64,000 nt of DNA from Firm-04 sp045596625 (GCA_045596625.1 JAZOCU010000054.1:248001-312000), one strand, 5' to 3'; counted from the first letter of the stretch, positions 18,628-27,780 are shown. Notes: generated by a model not told the origin, from the letters alone. Made by a program: numbers and translations.

Positions 18628-20451
18628 TTATTCAACAGTAACAGATTTTGCCAGATTACGAGGCTTATCTACATCGTTGTTTCTCTGTACGGCAGCATAA
18701 TATGCGATCAGCTGCAACGGAACCACAGCCAGCATTGGCATCAGGAGATCATCGATCTCCGGCAGACGGAAGCAGTAATCCGCAATATCGCTGTCCGGCT
18801 GATAGGATTCCCCGCACACCAAGAAGGTGACTGCACCACGTGCCTTGACCTCTTTGATATTGGATACGGTCTTTTCATGAAGCTTTTTCTGCGTATCCAC
18901 TGCGATTACAGGCATGCCCTCATAAATCAGCGAGATGGTGCCGTGCTTCAGCTCGCCGGCAGCATATGCCTCGCTGTGAATGTAGCTGATTTCCTTGAGC
19001 TTCAATGAGCCTTCCATAGAAAGCGCATAATCCAAACCTCTGCCGATATACAACAGACTTTCTGCCTTCAGCAGCGGCTTTGCCATTGCTTCAACAAATT
19101 CCTTGCGCTCCAGTATATCAGAGATATACTGCGGCGTTTCCATCAGTAAAGCAGTCAACCGGCGGCATTCTGCCTCATCGATCTGTCCCTTTGCCAATGC
19201 AAGTTCAAAGGCAAACAGATACATCACGCTGATCTGCACCATATATGCTTTGGTAGATGCCACAGCGATTTCGGGGCCTGCATGCGTATAGATCAGCATA
19301 TCCGCTTCGCGAGCAACGGAAGATCCCTTCGCATTGACCACAGCCAGTGTTTTGGCACCAAGCTTCTTGGCAAGACGCATTGCAGCAAGGCTATCGGCAG
19401 TTTCGCCGGATTGAGAAATAATAATGATCAGATCTCCCTCACCGATCAACGGCTCACGATACCGGAATTCCGAGGCAATGTCAACGATCACCGGTACCCT
19501 GGCCAGCTTTTCGATGACGTATTTGCCTACCATGCCGGCATGCATTGCCGTGCCGCAGGCTACAATATAAATATTGCGGAACTGACGCAGTGTTTCAGGC
19601 GTAATGCCGCACTCATGCAGATCCGGCAGACCATTCTCAATACGCGGCATTACCGTCCGCTTAATGGATTCCGGCTGCTCATAGATCTCTTTGAGCATAA
19701 AATGCTCATATCCCTGCTTTTCGGCAGCATCCATATCCCAATCTGCAGTCAGCAGTTCCTTTTGAATGGCATTTGCCTGCATATCACAGAAAGAAACACC
19801 CTGCTCGGTCAGCACAGCGATCTCATCATGCTCCAGCAGATAATACCGCGCCGTATATTTCAAAATAGCAGGTACATCCGATGCAATAAAGCTTTCTGTA
19901 TCACCCACACCAACGATCAGCGGACTTTCTCTGCGAACTGCATAGATCGTACCGGGGAAATCCGTGAACAGAATACCCAGTGCAAAGCTGCCGGAAACCT
20001 CCTGCATGGCACGGGCGATCGTCTGCACCGGATCTCCGTTATAGTAGAAATCCAGGAGCTGCGCCATTACCTCTGTATCAGTTTCCGATACAAAGCTGCG
20101 TCCCTGTGCAATCAAGAATTCCTTGAGCTGCTTATAATTTTCAATGATGCCGTTATGAACGATCGTAACATTGGCGCCGCCTCGATGCGGATGCGAATTG
20201 GTGTCCGAGGGTTCGCCATGTGTTGCCCAACGGGTATGACCGATACCCACTGTGCCCTGCGGCTTTCCTTCCTCATTCATCTTGGCGGAAAGATCAGCCA
20301 AACGGCCCTTTGATTTTGTGATCTGGATTCCATTTTCAGTAAACACAGCAATGCCGGCCGAATCATAGCCACGATACTCAAGCTTTGAAAGTGCATCCAC
20401 AAGAATATCGGCACAGCAATTTTTCCCTACATATCCGACAATTCCACACAT
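18628..20451 (-). CDS. glmS: Glutamine-fructose-6-phosphate aminotransferase (isomerizing)
   Basis: 607 residues, normal length. The N-terminal glutaminase domain begins MCGIVGYVG with the nucleophile Cys2, and TRWATHG and HNGIIENY are present. Two SIS isomerase domains follow (SQSGETADSLAAMRLAKK; ASTKAYMVQI), ending in LAKSVTVE. It makes glucosamine-6-phosphate, the entry to cell-wall amino sugars. The leader between the promoter (20539-20567) and the start is only about 80 bases and lacks room for a glmS ribozyme. Confidence 0.97.
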   Translation of the reverse strand: MCGIVGYVGKNCCADILVDALSKLEYRGYDSAGIAVFTENGIQITKSKGRLADLSAKMNEEGKPQGTVGIGHTRWATHGEPSDTNSHPHRGGANVTIVHNGIIENYKQLKEFLIAQGRSFVSETDTEVMAQLLDFYYNGDPVQTIARAMQEVSGSFALGILFTDFPGTIYAVRRESPLIVGVGDTESFIASDVPAILKYTARYYLLEHDEIAVLTEQGVSFCDMQANAIQKELLTADWDMDAAEKQGYEHFMLKEIYEQPESIKRTVMPRIENGLPDLHECGITPETLRQFRNIYIVACGTAMHAGMVGKYVIEKLARVPVIVDIASEFRYREPLIGEGDLIIIISQSGETADSLAAMRLAKKLGAKTLAVVNAKGSSVAREADMLIYTHAGPEIAVASTKAYMVQISVMYLFAFELALAKGQIDEAECRRLTALLMETPQYISDILERKEFVEAMAKPLLKAESLLYIGRGLDYALSMEGSLKLKEISYIHSEAYAAGELKHGTISLIYEGMPVIAVDTQKKLHEKTVSNIKEVKARGAVTFLVCGESYQPDSDIADYCFRLPEIDDLLMPMLAVVPLQLIAYYAAVQRNNDVDKPRNLAKSVTVE

Positions 20452-20538
20452 AGAACTCTATTATCCCTTCCCATATGATTCTTATCATGACGCAAATCGG
20501 GAACAATCTCCCACAATAAATCATAGAAATACTTAGTC

Positions 20539-20567
20539 ATTATACCATACAATTTTCGAAAAAGCAA
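20539..20567 (-). promoter_or_regulatory. Promoter of glmS
   Basis: On the minus strand TTGCTT (20562-20567), 17-base spacer with extended TGG, TATAAT (20539-20544). It gives a leader of about 80 bases. Confidence 0.75.
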
Positions 20568-20593
20568 GCATTTTTTTGAAAAATGGCGAATTT

Positions 20594-21229
20594 TCATTTT
20601 TCACAGCACAATGCGGCACGTTCTGTCAATGCGGCATCCTCATAATCGAAAACAAAAGTGCGGTACGCATTGATCACCACGGTATCCCCTGTCATGCTAA
20701 GCCGCGGTGTGCGCTGCCCATAATTCATATGCACATGACCGTGAATAAAATACTTCGGATGATACCGCTCCAGCAAAGTACGGAACACATCAAAGCCCCG
20801 ATGACAAAGATCATCTCCGTCATGCAGCCCCAGCGCCGGTGCGTGCGTGATCAGAATATCAAAGCCACCATGGCGCTTCAGCTTCCACCACAACTTCCGT
20901 ACTCGTTTGCGCATTTGCCGTTCCGTATACTGATGCTCACCGGGACGATACCGCATGCTTCCGCCAAGTCCCAGAATCCGCACGCCATTGTATACATAAA
21001 TATCATCTTCGATGCAAAAACATCCATCCGGCGGTGTAACAGCATATTTTTCATCATGATTTCCATGTACATACAGTACAGGAACATTCGAAAAGGTTTC
21101 CACAAAAGAAAGATAGTGAGGAGAAAGATCGCCGCAGGCCAAGATCAGATCAATGCCGGCAAGCTTCCCCGGCTGATAATGATCCCAGATGGCAGCCGAT
21201 TCCGTATCGGACATCACCATAATTGTCAT
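20594..21229 (-). CDS. Calcineurin-type metallophosphoesterase
   Basis: 211 residues. Metal-binding motifs in order: ACGDLS, YVHGNHDEK, LITHAPAL and FIHGHVHMNYG, typical of the superfamily. The first motif is SDTES where D-x-H is usual (His replaced by Glu). This is a small cytoplasmic member, perhaps of a YfcE- or Rv0805-like subgroup; the substrate is not evident. It follows the ParB-like/BMP fusion gene by 33 bases and probably shares its promoter. Confidence 0.88.
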   Translation of the reverse strand: MTIMVMSDTESAAIWDHYQPGKLAGIDLILACGDLSPHYLSFVETFSNVPVLYVHGNHDEKYAVTPPDGCFCIEDDIYVYNGVRILGLGGSMRYRPGEHQYTERQMRKRVRKLWWKLKRHGGFDILITHAPALGLHDGDDLCHRGFDVFRTLLERYHPKYFIHGHVHMNYGQRTPRLSMTGDTVVINAYRTFVFDYEDAALTERAALCCEK

Positions 21230-21262
21230 ATCCGTTTGATTTCCTTTCTGCTTTTTTGGACA

Positions 21263-23182
21263 TCAGCTTGTATGCAGACCATGCTGTTTTACAAAATCAC
21301 GGCAGCTTTCCACAAGCTCTTCAGCTTCGGGAATATAGCCTACAACATTATCTGCCAACCAATCGGCGCTGATGATCTGCTGCGGTGTCAGCACGGCATC
21401 CTGCGCTGCAATACAGGAGCCGTCCTGTGCATACAGCGAGCCGGTAAAGGGATTAAAGCCTTCCTTGGCAATCTCGTCCTGCATGATCTGCACCAGACGC
21501 TGTGTACCACTGGGCAACCGACTGGAGCAAGCGACCTCAATGGCGCCGGTAGACATTCCCCAATAATAGATCAGAGAATGCGCCCCCATATCATTGGCAT
21601 CGTTTTTCCATGCGCCGATCAGCACGGAATGCACCAGCTCCTCATACAATCTGCCCCAGTTCCAGACAGGTGCAGCCAGACGAAATGAAATGTCCCCATA
21701 AAGACCATACAAGCCGAAATCTGTATCAGCCGCCAACGGCGCATTGATATCCCGATTGGAGATCAGATCGATGCCCTTTTCTCTGAAATATGCGTAAGGA
21801 TCATGGTTTTCTAAGGTAGACCAATCCAGATAGACCTTCGCTCTGGGATTGACAAGCTTGACGCCCAAAGCAAAGGCATTTACCGAAGCCGGTGTGCCAA
21901 GTACAGGATAATCAGCAATATAACCTACCCGTTCATTTTCTGTCAACGAACCGGCAACAATACCGGTGATGAATTTTGCCTCGTAAATCCGCAGATAATA
22001 GGTGCGAAGCTGCCGATATGCCGTGTTCATAGAACAATTGATTATGATTACATCCGGATAAGCAAGCGTCATACGCATACTGACCGCATGATAGATCGGG
22101 GATGTTGTGAAAATCACCCGATAGCCCTCTGCCACAGCCTGATGGATCACAGACTCCGCTTCATCCTCAGCCGAAATAAACGCAGCTGTTTCGATGCGGT
22201 CACCGAATGCATCTTCGATATAGCGTCTGCCCAACTCGTGATTATACGACCAACTGGAAAACTGCGGATCCTTGGGATATAAGAATGCAATTTTCAGTGC
22301 TGCGCTGCTCAGCGGCAGAATCTTTGTCAGTGCGACTTTTCTTGAACCTTCTGTTGGCGAAAGAATGTGAGAAGTACGGTAATCCTCTTTGAACACCAAG
22401 AACTCCGACCAAACCCGATCGATACGATGCTTCAGCTCAACAGAGGAAAGCTGCCGCAGACCTTCAAAGCCATAGATTTCCAAGAACACCAGAAATGCAT
22501 CTCCGATGGCAACCGGAAGCCGCTGCCCGTTGCGGGCACAATAATGATCCGAAAATACGGTGTAAAGAAATTTTACATCCTTACGCAGATCCTCCGGCCA
22601 CGGCTTTGCGGGCTCAGCGGATTCTTCTCCATTCCCTACCGCATTCAACAGTCGGGAAAATGCACCGGTCTGCGACATCTGGATCTCATACAAACCGGAG
22701 ATCCGATGGAATTCCACAAATTCATAGTAAAGAACATTTTCCGGATTCTCTGAATGCTTCGGCAAAATGCGGATCACATTGGCATCAATGCTCACTGCGC
22801 CGAAATATTTGGAGACACTGACCCGCTTATTGCCTTCTATCACATAAAAGCGCTGCATATATTCATAGACAAGGATCGGCTCCTGCACACCGTTCTCACG
22901 GACATCCTCACAAAGCGCTGCCCATTTGGAGCCAAATTCTGTTTCATAATCCAGCAGCGGCATAAAATTCGATGCAAAAGCCGTAGTGCGCTCCGCAGAA
23001 GCAGTTCCTGCGATCAGCGAAAGCGGGATCTCCATACGGCCCATGGGAACTCTGCCTTCCTCTGCATCCTTTTGCAGCAGCTCCTCCAGCACCGGAAGAT
23101 ACGGATAGGCACCCCGTGAAATCGATTGGCGATATTGCTTTTCTCCGGATTTCTGTGCTTTTGCGTAGTCTTGATAGGACAT
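21263..23182 (-). CDS. ParB-like domain fused to BMP/PnrA-type ligand-binding domain
   Basis: 639 residues with no signal peptide or lipobox. Residues ~49-140 resemble a ParB/sulfiredoxin-like module (EIPLSLIAGT, GVQEPILVYE, VIEGNKRVSVSKYFG). A helical linker follows to ~290. From ~295 it is a BMP-family (PnrA-like) periplasmic-binding fold: KIAFLYPKDPQFSSWSY, ADYPVLGTPASVNAFALG and YYWGMSTGAIEV. BMP proteins normally bind nucleosides outside the cell for ABC import. Without an export signal this one should sense a ligand inside. No ABC transporter genes are adjacent. Confidence 0.85.
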   Translation of the reverse strand: MSYQDYAKAQKSGEKQYRQSISRGAYPYLPVLEELLQKDAEEGRVPMGRMEIPLSLIAGTASAERTTAFASNFMPLLDYETEFGSKWAALCEDVRENGVQEPILVYEYMQRFYVIEGNKRVSVSKYFGAVSIDANVIRILPKHSENPENVLYYEFVEFHRISGLYEIQMSQTGAFSRLLNAVGNGEESAEPAKPWPEDLRKDVKFLYTVFSDHYCARNGQRLPVAIGDAFLVFLEIYGFEGLRQLSSVELKHRIDRVWSEFLVFKEDYRTSHILSPTEGSRKVALTKILPLSSAALKIAFLYPKDPQFSSWSYNHELGRRYIEDAFGDRIETAAFISAEDEAESVIHQAVAEGYRVIFTTSPIYHAVSMRMTLAYPDVIIINCSMNTAYRQLRTYYLRIYEAKFITGIVAGSLTENERVGYIADYPVLGTPASVNAFALGVKLVNPRAKVYLDWSTLENHDPYAYFREKGIDLISNRDINAPLAADTDFGLYGLYGDISFRLAAPVWNWGRLYEELVHSVLIGAWKNDANDMGAHSLIYYWGMSTGAIEVACSSRLPSGTQRLVQIMQDEIAKEGFNPFTGSLYAQDGSCIAAQDAVLTPQQIISADWLADNVVGYIPEAEELVESCRDFVKQHGLHTS

Positions 23183-23232
23183 AGGATTCTGTCACTCCTC
23201 TCAGCTCACAAATCACGCTCAGTATTGGGTTA

Positions 23233-23261
23233 ATTATAGCATGGATCGGTGGTTTCTGCAA
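23233..23261 (-). promoter_or_regulatory. Promoter of the ParB-like/BMP fusion gene
   Basis: Minus strand TTGCAG (23256-23261), 17-base spacer ending in extended TGC, TATAAT (23233-23238). It is about 50 bases before the start codon at 23182. Confidence 0.75.
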
Positions 23262-23282
23262 TGGATTTTTTCTCCTGTAAAC

Positions 23283-23317
23283 AAAAAAACTGTCGGAATC
23301 GATACGGATTCCGACAG
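23283..23317 (-). terminator. Terminator of purA
   Basis: CTGTCGGAATC pairs with GATTCCGACAG over a short loop. On the minus strand it is followed by seven T residues. It lies just beyond the purA stop at 23329. Confidence 0.9.
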
Positions 23318-23328
23318 TTTAGCATCGT

Positions 23329-24606
23329 TTACTTGCGATAGATCATATCCGCACGGTCAGGACCTGTGGAGATCATAGTGATCGGGAAACCGATCTTCTG
23401 TTCGATATAATCTACATACTTCTTTGCATTCTCAGGCAGCTGATCGTACTCGGTAATACCGGCAATATCGCACTTCCAACCGGGCAGTGTCTCATATACG
23501 GGCTTTGCACGATCCAACCGATCACCGGCAGGGAATTCTTCGCTTACAACGCCATCCACTTCATAGCCCACACAAACAGGGATCTCATCCAGATAACCCA
23601 GTACATCAATGAGTGACAAGGCAACATCGGTCGCACCCTGCAGCATGCAGCCGTAACGCGTTGCAACCACATCGAACCAACCCATTCTGCGGGGACGTCC
23701 GGTAGTAGCGCCGAATTCACCGTCGCTGCCGCCGCACTTGCGCAGAGTATCTGCTTCTTCGCCGAAAATTTCAGTTACGAAGGGGCCGGCTCCTACGCAA
23801 GAGGAATATGCCTTGACCACAGTGATCACACGCTTGATCTCATGAGGCGGTACACAAGCACCTACCGCACCAAAGCCTGCCAGTGTGGAGGAAGATGTGG
23901 TGAACGGATAAATACCGTTTGTGGTATCACGCAGTGCACCCAGCTGACCTTCCAGCAAAATGTTTTTGCCGGCTTTCACAGCATCATACATCAGCTGTGC
24001 CATATTGCAGAGATACGGCTTCAGATATTCGCCGCACTTGCGCAGATAAGCAAGGATCTCACCGGGAGCCAGCGGATCTACATCACCGTAAAGCGCAGCC
24101 ATCTGTGCATTCTTGATATGGCAGACACGCTCTACCTTTTCGGCAAGATTTTTGTTGTACAGCTCACTAAGCTGGAAACCGATCTTCAATGCCTTATCTG
24201 CATAGAAAGGAGCAATGCCGGACTGGGTAGAACCAAAGCTATGCTTGCCCAGACGCTTTTCCTCCAGCTTATCAAACAGAATATGATACGGCATTACAAG
24301 CTGTGTACGATCCGAAATACGGATGTCGGGAGTAGGCACGCCGCCTTCTGCCAGCTGTGCCATTTCACGCTGAAATGCCTCGATGTTGAATGCAGCACCG
24401 GGACCGATCAGGTTGACGGTTCCGGGTTGAAACACGCCGGAAGGCAGAATGTGCAGCACATATTTGCCATATTCATTGATGATGGTGTGTCCTGCATTTG
24501 CGCCGCCCTGAAAGCGAACTACAAAATCAGCATCCCCGGCAAAGACATCCGTCAACTTGCCCTTGCCTTCATCACCCCAGTTACCGCCTACAATTGCACT
24601 AATCAT
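23329..24606 (-). CDS. purA: Adenylosuccinate synthetase
   Basis: 425 residues from the ATG at 24606. The longer frame upstream is rejected because the conserved N-terminus begins ISAIVGGNWGDEGKGKLTD, the GTP-binding and active-site loop. Other motifs: RFQGGANAGHTI, GTTGRPRRMGWFD (here GATTGRPRRMGW) and STGPDRADMI near the end. It makes adenylosuccinate from IMP, aspartate and GTP. AAAGGA lies 11 bases before the start. It is monocistronic with its own promoter and terminator. Confidence 0.97.
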   Translation of the reverse strand: MISAIVGGNWGDEGKGKLTDVFAGDADFVVRFQGGANAGHTIINEYGKYVLHILPSGVFQPGTVNLIGPGAAFNIEAFQREMAQLAEGGVPTPDIRISDRTQLVMPYHILFDKLEEKRLGKHSFGSTQSGIAPFYADKALKIGFQLSELYNKNLAEKVERVCHIKNAQMAALYGDVDPLAPGEILAYLRKCGEYLKPYLCNMAQLMYDAVKAGKNILLEGQLGALRDTTNGIYPFTTSSSTLAGFGAVGACVPPHEIKRVITVVKAYSSCVGAGPFVTEIFGEEADTLRKCGGSDGEFGATTGRPRRMGWFDVVATRYGCMLQGATDVALSLIDVLGYLDEIPVCVGYEVDGVVSEEFPAGDRLDRAKPVYETLPGWKCDIAGITEYDQLPENAKKYVDYIEQKIGFPITMISTGPDRADMIYRK

Positions 24607-24758
24607 AATGAAACGTTTCCTTTCTCTCGCAAATCGGATCAACAAAAATACGATCGATTTTTTGCTTCCGTATGCGGATGCCGAAGCATAAAACCCATCG
24701 GATTCCTTCGGCGTTCCTGTTTCGTACAGGTGCAACAATGCACACTCATACATATAAG

Positions 24759-24787
24759 AGTTTACCACATTCGACCGTAATTGTCAA
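24759..24787 (-). promoter_or_regulatory. Promoter and long leader of purA
   Basis: TTGACA (24782-24787), 17-base spacer with extended TGG, TAAACT (24759-24764) on the minus strand. Transcription should start near 24752, leaving ~145 bases of leader. In it I see two modest hairpins (CCTGT/ACAGG and GCCGAAG/CTTCGGC) but no purine-riboswitch core or PurR-type box I can name. The remaining 24788-24905 shows nothing recognisable. Confidence 0.7.
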
Positions 24788-24905
24788 GTCTCAGAAGGCA
24801 GTGAAATCGCAGCTTGGGCATTTTTTGTCCAGCCTTGCCGAAATCTTTTTCAATGGGTTGCGCCGTTTATTTGATTCGCACAAAGGGGGAGCTTTCCAAA
24901 ACAAA

Positions 24906-24936
24906 GCCGCCTGCGGAAGCCAAATCCGCAGGCGGC
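24906..24936 (-). terminator. Strong terminator after the cysteine-rich peptide gene
   Basis: GCCGCCTGCGGA (24906-24917) and TCCGCAGGCGGC (24925-24936) form a perfect 12-bp GC-rich stem. It is followed by TTTGTTTT on the minus strand and TTTT on the plus strand. It lies 20 bases past the stop of the peptide gene at 24957. Confidence 0.85.
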
Positions 24937-24956
24937 TTTTGCATGAAGAAAATCGA

Positions 24957-25100
24957 TCAGCAGCAGCTGTTGCCGTTGCAGCCGCAGTTGTTGCCGCAGC
25001 TGGAGCCCCAGCTGTTGCCGCAGCCGCAGAACAGGAAGAACAGAACAATCAGAATGATAATCCAGCAGCAGTTGTTGTTACCTTCGCATCCACAGTTCAT
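24957..25100 (-). CDS. 47-residue cysteine-rich small membrane protein
   Basis: An ATG at 25100 with AAAGGAG well spaced upstream opens a 47-codon frame ending TGA at 24957-24959, followed by a strong terminator. The peptide starts MNCGCEGNNNCCW, has one hydrophobic helix (about 13-24, IIILIVLFFLF), and ends in a Gly/Asn/Cys-rich tail. It contains 11 cysteines. Short Cys/Gly/Asn-rich single-helix peptides like this are frequent in spore-forming Firmicutes, where some (YjcZ-like) are spore-associated. That parallel is by composition only. The role is unknown. Confidence 0.72.
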   Translation of the reverse strand: MNCGCEGNNNCCWIIILIVLFFLFCGCGNSWGSSCGNNCGCNGNSCC

Positions 25101-25390
25101 AAATCAAGCACTCCTTTAGATGAATGTAGTATCCGGCGTCCGGATCGCCGCATCGTGGGAGGCGGCATCGATGCCGCTTCCTAGTCTCATGATATGCCAC
25201 TGCATCTGATGTGTGACAGTATCCGTTCAAAACTTTTTTATCGCAAAAAATCCATGCAGTATGTTTGCAGCGGCAAATTTCCGGCAATACTGAAAAACGA
25301 ACCGGACACAAGCTTTCATCATAATCCTGTCCGCTGAATAAGATAGCATTGAAATCATAGCCGCAAGGCATGATCAAAGGAGGCGTTTTC
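25101..25390. other. Intergenic region upstream of the Clp ATPase and the small Cys-rich gene
   Basis: 290 bases between divergent genes. It holds a perfect 16-bp palindrome GCGGCATCGATGCCGC at 25162-25177, extended by G-T pairs to about 24 bp, 60 bases upstream of the Cys-rich peptide gene. I found no confident sigma-A promoter for either gene and no CtsR-type operator (AGGTCAAA repeats) before the Clp gene. The peptide gene may use a sporulation sigma factor, but I cannot show one. Confidence 0.4.
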
Positions 25391-27682
25391 TTGCATTCCG
25401 ACCGTTATACCAAAAAAGCGCAGCAAATCCTTGAGGCGGCACGTGCTCATGCCGAACAGCTTGGACATACCTTTGTGGGCAGTGAGCATATTTTACTTGC
25501 CATGCTGCGTGACGGCAGCAATGTCGGTGCTGCGATCCTGCGCACCAATCGGATCCATCTGCGCAGTTATCATCAAGCAATGCTGCGTGAGATCGGCAAA
25601 GGTGATCTCACGCAGCTGACCGAATCGGCCTATACACCTGCTCTGCGCAGAATCTTAAACAGCGCCGGAGAAATCGCACATCAGAACCGCCAGGCGCTGA
25701 TCGGCACCGAGCATATCCTGCTTGCCGTGCTGCGTGAAGAACAATGCGGTGCCGTCGCACTGCTTCGCAGTATGGGGATCCAGCGCCCCGATCTTCTTTA
25801 TCAAACTGCTTCCCGCGAGCTTTCCTCGGAATCGCTGCCTTTTCCCGCAATCGGACTGGATGAGAAACGATGTCCCACGCTGATCAAATACGGAAAAAAT
25901 CTCACGGATCCTGCAGTCATCCGCCAATTTGATCCCCTCATCGGACGTGATAATGAAGTGCAGCGTATTTTACAGATCCTGCTGCGCCGCAGCAAAAACA
26001 ATCCTTGTCTGATCGGAGCGGCCGGCGTAGGAAAAACCGCGATTGTAGAAGGCATTGCACAGCGCATCCTGCGTGGCGAGGTGCCTCCTGCACTGCATGA
26101 CCGCATTCTGTTTTCTCTGGATCTGACCGCAATGCTGGCAGGTGCAAAATACCGAGGCGATTTCGAAGAACGGCTCAAGGCATGTATGGACGAAGCAGCC
26201 GCTATCCCGGAGCTGATCCTTTTTATTGATGAGATCCATGTGATCGTCGGTGCGGGTGCTGCTGAAGGTGCCATCGATGCCGCCAACATCATGAAGCCAA
26301 GACTTGCACGAGGAGAGCTTCAGCTGATCGGCGCAACCACCGATACCGAATACCGCAAGCATATCGAAAAGGATGCCGCTCTGGAACGAAGATTTCAACC
26401 GGTTATCATTGAGGAACCATCGCCCTGTGCTGCTGCCGAGATTCTGACGGGACTGCGAACCCAATACGAGACATTCCATACACTTTCGATCGCCGACAGC
26501 GCCATTGAAGCAGCGGTGCAGTATGCAGTACGGTATTTCCATGACCGTGCATTGCCTGACAAAGCACTGGATCTGCTGGATGAAGCCTGTGCATCGATGC
26601 GGCTGCAGCACAGCACTGCCATGCCGGCCCTTGGCTCCCGCAATGAAATGGAAGCTGCCGAAGAATTGCAACCGCCACCGCCTTGCACGTTAACCCCCGA
26701 GGATATTGCGGCTGTGGTTTCGGTGCGTACCGGTGTACCGCTGCATAAGCTGACACTGTCGGAAACCGATGCGCTGCTGCATCTTGAGGAGCAGCTGTCG
26801 CAGCGGATCATCGGACAGCAAAATGCAATTTCAGCTGTCGCCAAGGCCATCAGAAGAAGTCGGGCAGGCTTGTGCTGCGGCAGCCGGCCTATGGGATCCT
26901 TTTTGTTTCTGGGGCCTACAGGTGTCGGCAAAACAGCATTGGCACAAACGATTGCTGATCTGCTTTATGACGGAAACTGCATCCGCATTGACATGAGCGA
27001 ATATATGGAAAAGCATACCGTTTCCCGTCTGATCGGTGCACCGCCCGGCTATGTGGGACATGAAGAAGGCAGTGTCCTTATCGAGCAGGTCAGAAAGCAT
27101 CCTTATTCATTGATCCTGTTTGACGAAATGGAAAAAGCACATCCCGATGTGCTCAATCTGCTGCTGCAAATTTTAGAGGATGGTGCTTTGCAGGATGGTC
27201 AGGGCAGGAAGGCCGATTTCACCAATACAATGATCATTCTTACCTCGAATTTGGGGGCATCTCTGACAAACGGGCAGCCTCTCGGCTTTCTGGGCAGTGA
27301 AGATGGTACCCATACGCAGATTCTGGAACATGCAAAAAAGGCACTGCGTCCCGAGCTGCTCCATCGTCTGGATGCGCATATTGTGTTCCGCAGTCTGACC
27401 GAAACCGATTATCTTGCGGTTGCACAGCAGCAACTCACTGCTCTTGCCAAACGCATGGAAGCACTGGGCTGTCCTCTTTCTTGGACAGAAGAAAGTAAAC
27501 GGCTGCTGTGCAGCAATGCCGATACGGCACATGGCGGCGCAAGAGCCATCCGCACACACATCACACAAGAGGCAGAATCGCTGCTGGCAGACAGCTTGCT
27601 GCTGCAGGGAAAAGGCGCACGCCTGCTCTGCGTCAGAGATGGCGCCCTTGCTGTTGCGCTCTCTGTAGCAGCGGCTTCATAA
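25391..27682 (+). CDS. ClpC/ClpA-type AAA+ unfoldase lacking the middle domain
   Basis: 763 residues. TTG start at 25391, 8 bases after AAAGGAGG. The upstream ATG at 25370 precedes that site and is rejected. Two Clp-N repeats (~1-140) come first, then D1 with Walker A GAAGVGKT and FIDEIH, and D2 with GPTGVGKT and FDEMEKAHPDV. An LGF tripeptide in the ClpP-docking position (QPLGFLG) suggests it feeds ClpP. Between D1 and D2 only ~25 residues replace the ~50-residue coiled M domain of ClpC, the adaptor (MecA/McsB) contact. ctsR and mcsAB are not adjacent. The gene appears monocistronic. Confidence 0.92.
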   Translation: MHSDRYTKKAQQILEAARAHAEQLGHTFVGSEHILLAMLRDGSNVGAAILRTNRIHLRSYHQAMLREIGKGDLTQLTESAYTPALRRILNSAGEIAHQNRQALIGTEHILLAVLREEQCGAVALLRSMGIQRPDLLYQTASRELSSESLPFPAIGLDEKRCPTLIKYGKNLTDPAVIRQFDPLIGRDNEVQRILQILLRRSKNNPCLIGAAGVGKTAIVEGIAQRILRGEVPPALHDRILFSLDLTAMLAGAKYRGDFEERLKACMDEAAAIPELILFIDEIHVIVGAGAAEGAIDAANIMKPRLARGELQLIGATTDTEYRKHIEKDAALERRFQPVIIEEPSPCAAAEILTGLRTQYETFHTLSIADSAIEAAVQYAVRYFHDRALPDKALDLLDEACASMRLQHSTAMPALGSRNEMEAAEELQPPPPCTLTPEDIAAVVSVRTGVPLHKLTLSETDALLHLEEQLSQRIIGQQNAISAVAKAIRRSRAGLCCGSRPMGSFLFLGPTGVGKTALAQTIADLLYDGNCIRIDMSEYMEKHTVSRLIGAPPGYVGHEEGSVLIEQVRKHPYSLILFDEMEKAHPDVLNLLLQILEDGALQDGQGRKADFTNTMIILTSNLGASLTNGQPLGFLGSEDGTHTQILEHAKKALRPELLHRLDAHIVFRSLTETDYLAVAQQQLTALAKRMEALGCPLSWTEESKRLLCSNADTAHGGARAIRTHITQEAESLLADSLLLQGKGARLLCVRDGALAVALSVAAAS

Positions 27683-27684
27683 AC

Positions 27685-27736
27685 AGAACATCCGTCCGGA
27701 AAACGATTGCTTTTCGGACGGATGTTCTGCTTTTTT
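27685..27736 (+). terminator. Terminator of the Clp gene
   Basis: AGAACATCCGTCCG (27685-27698) pairs with CGGACGGATGTTCT (27715-27728), then GC and six T residues. It begins two bases after the stop codon. Confidence 0.9.
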
Positions 27737-27751
27737 CTGCAAGGATCGCAA

Positions 27752-27780
27752 TTGACGAAATGATGAGTTTATGGTATACT
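27752..27780 (+). promoter_or_regulatory. Promoter of the phospholipase-C-like gene
   Basis: TTGACG (27752-27757), 17-base spacer ending in extended TGG, TATACT (27775-27780). It lies about 50 bases before the ATG at 27829. Confidence 0.8.

Noticed and set aside
20452..20593. Possible glmS ribozyme upstream of glmS
   Set aside because: The promoter at 20539-20567 leaves only ~80 bases of leader, and I see no ribozyme core or cleavage-site context.
24607..24787. Purine riboswitch in the purA leader
   Set aside because: Only two weak hairpins are present. The conserved loop-loop core of purine riboswitches is not visible.
24960..25080. Apparent GCAGCAGCTGTTGCCGCAG-type nucleotide repeat
   Set aside because: The repetition is explained by Cys, Gly and Asn codons of the 47-residue peptide on the minus strand.
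25370..25390. ATG at 25370 as start of the Clp gene
   Set aside because: The AAAGGAGG site lies downstream of it and is spaced for the TTG at 25391; the conserved N-domain also begins there.
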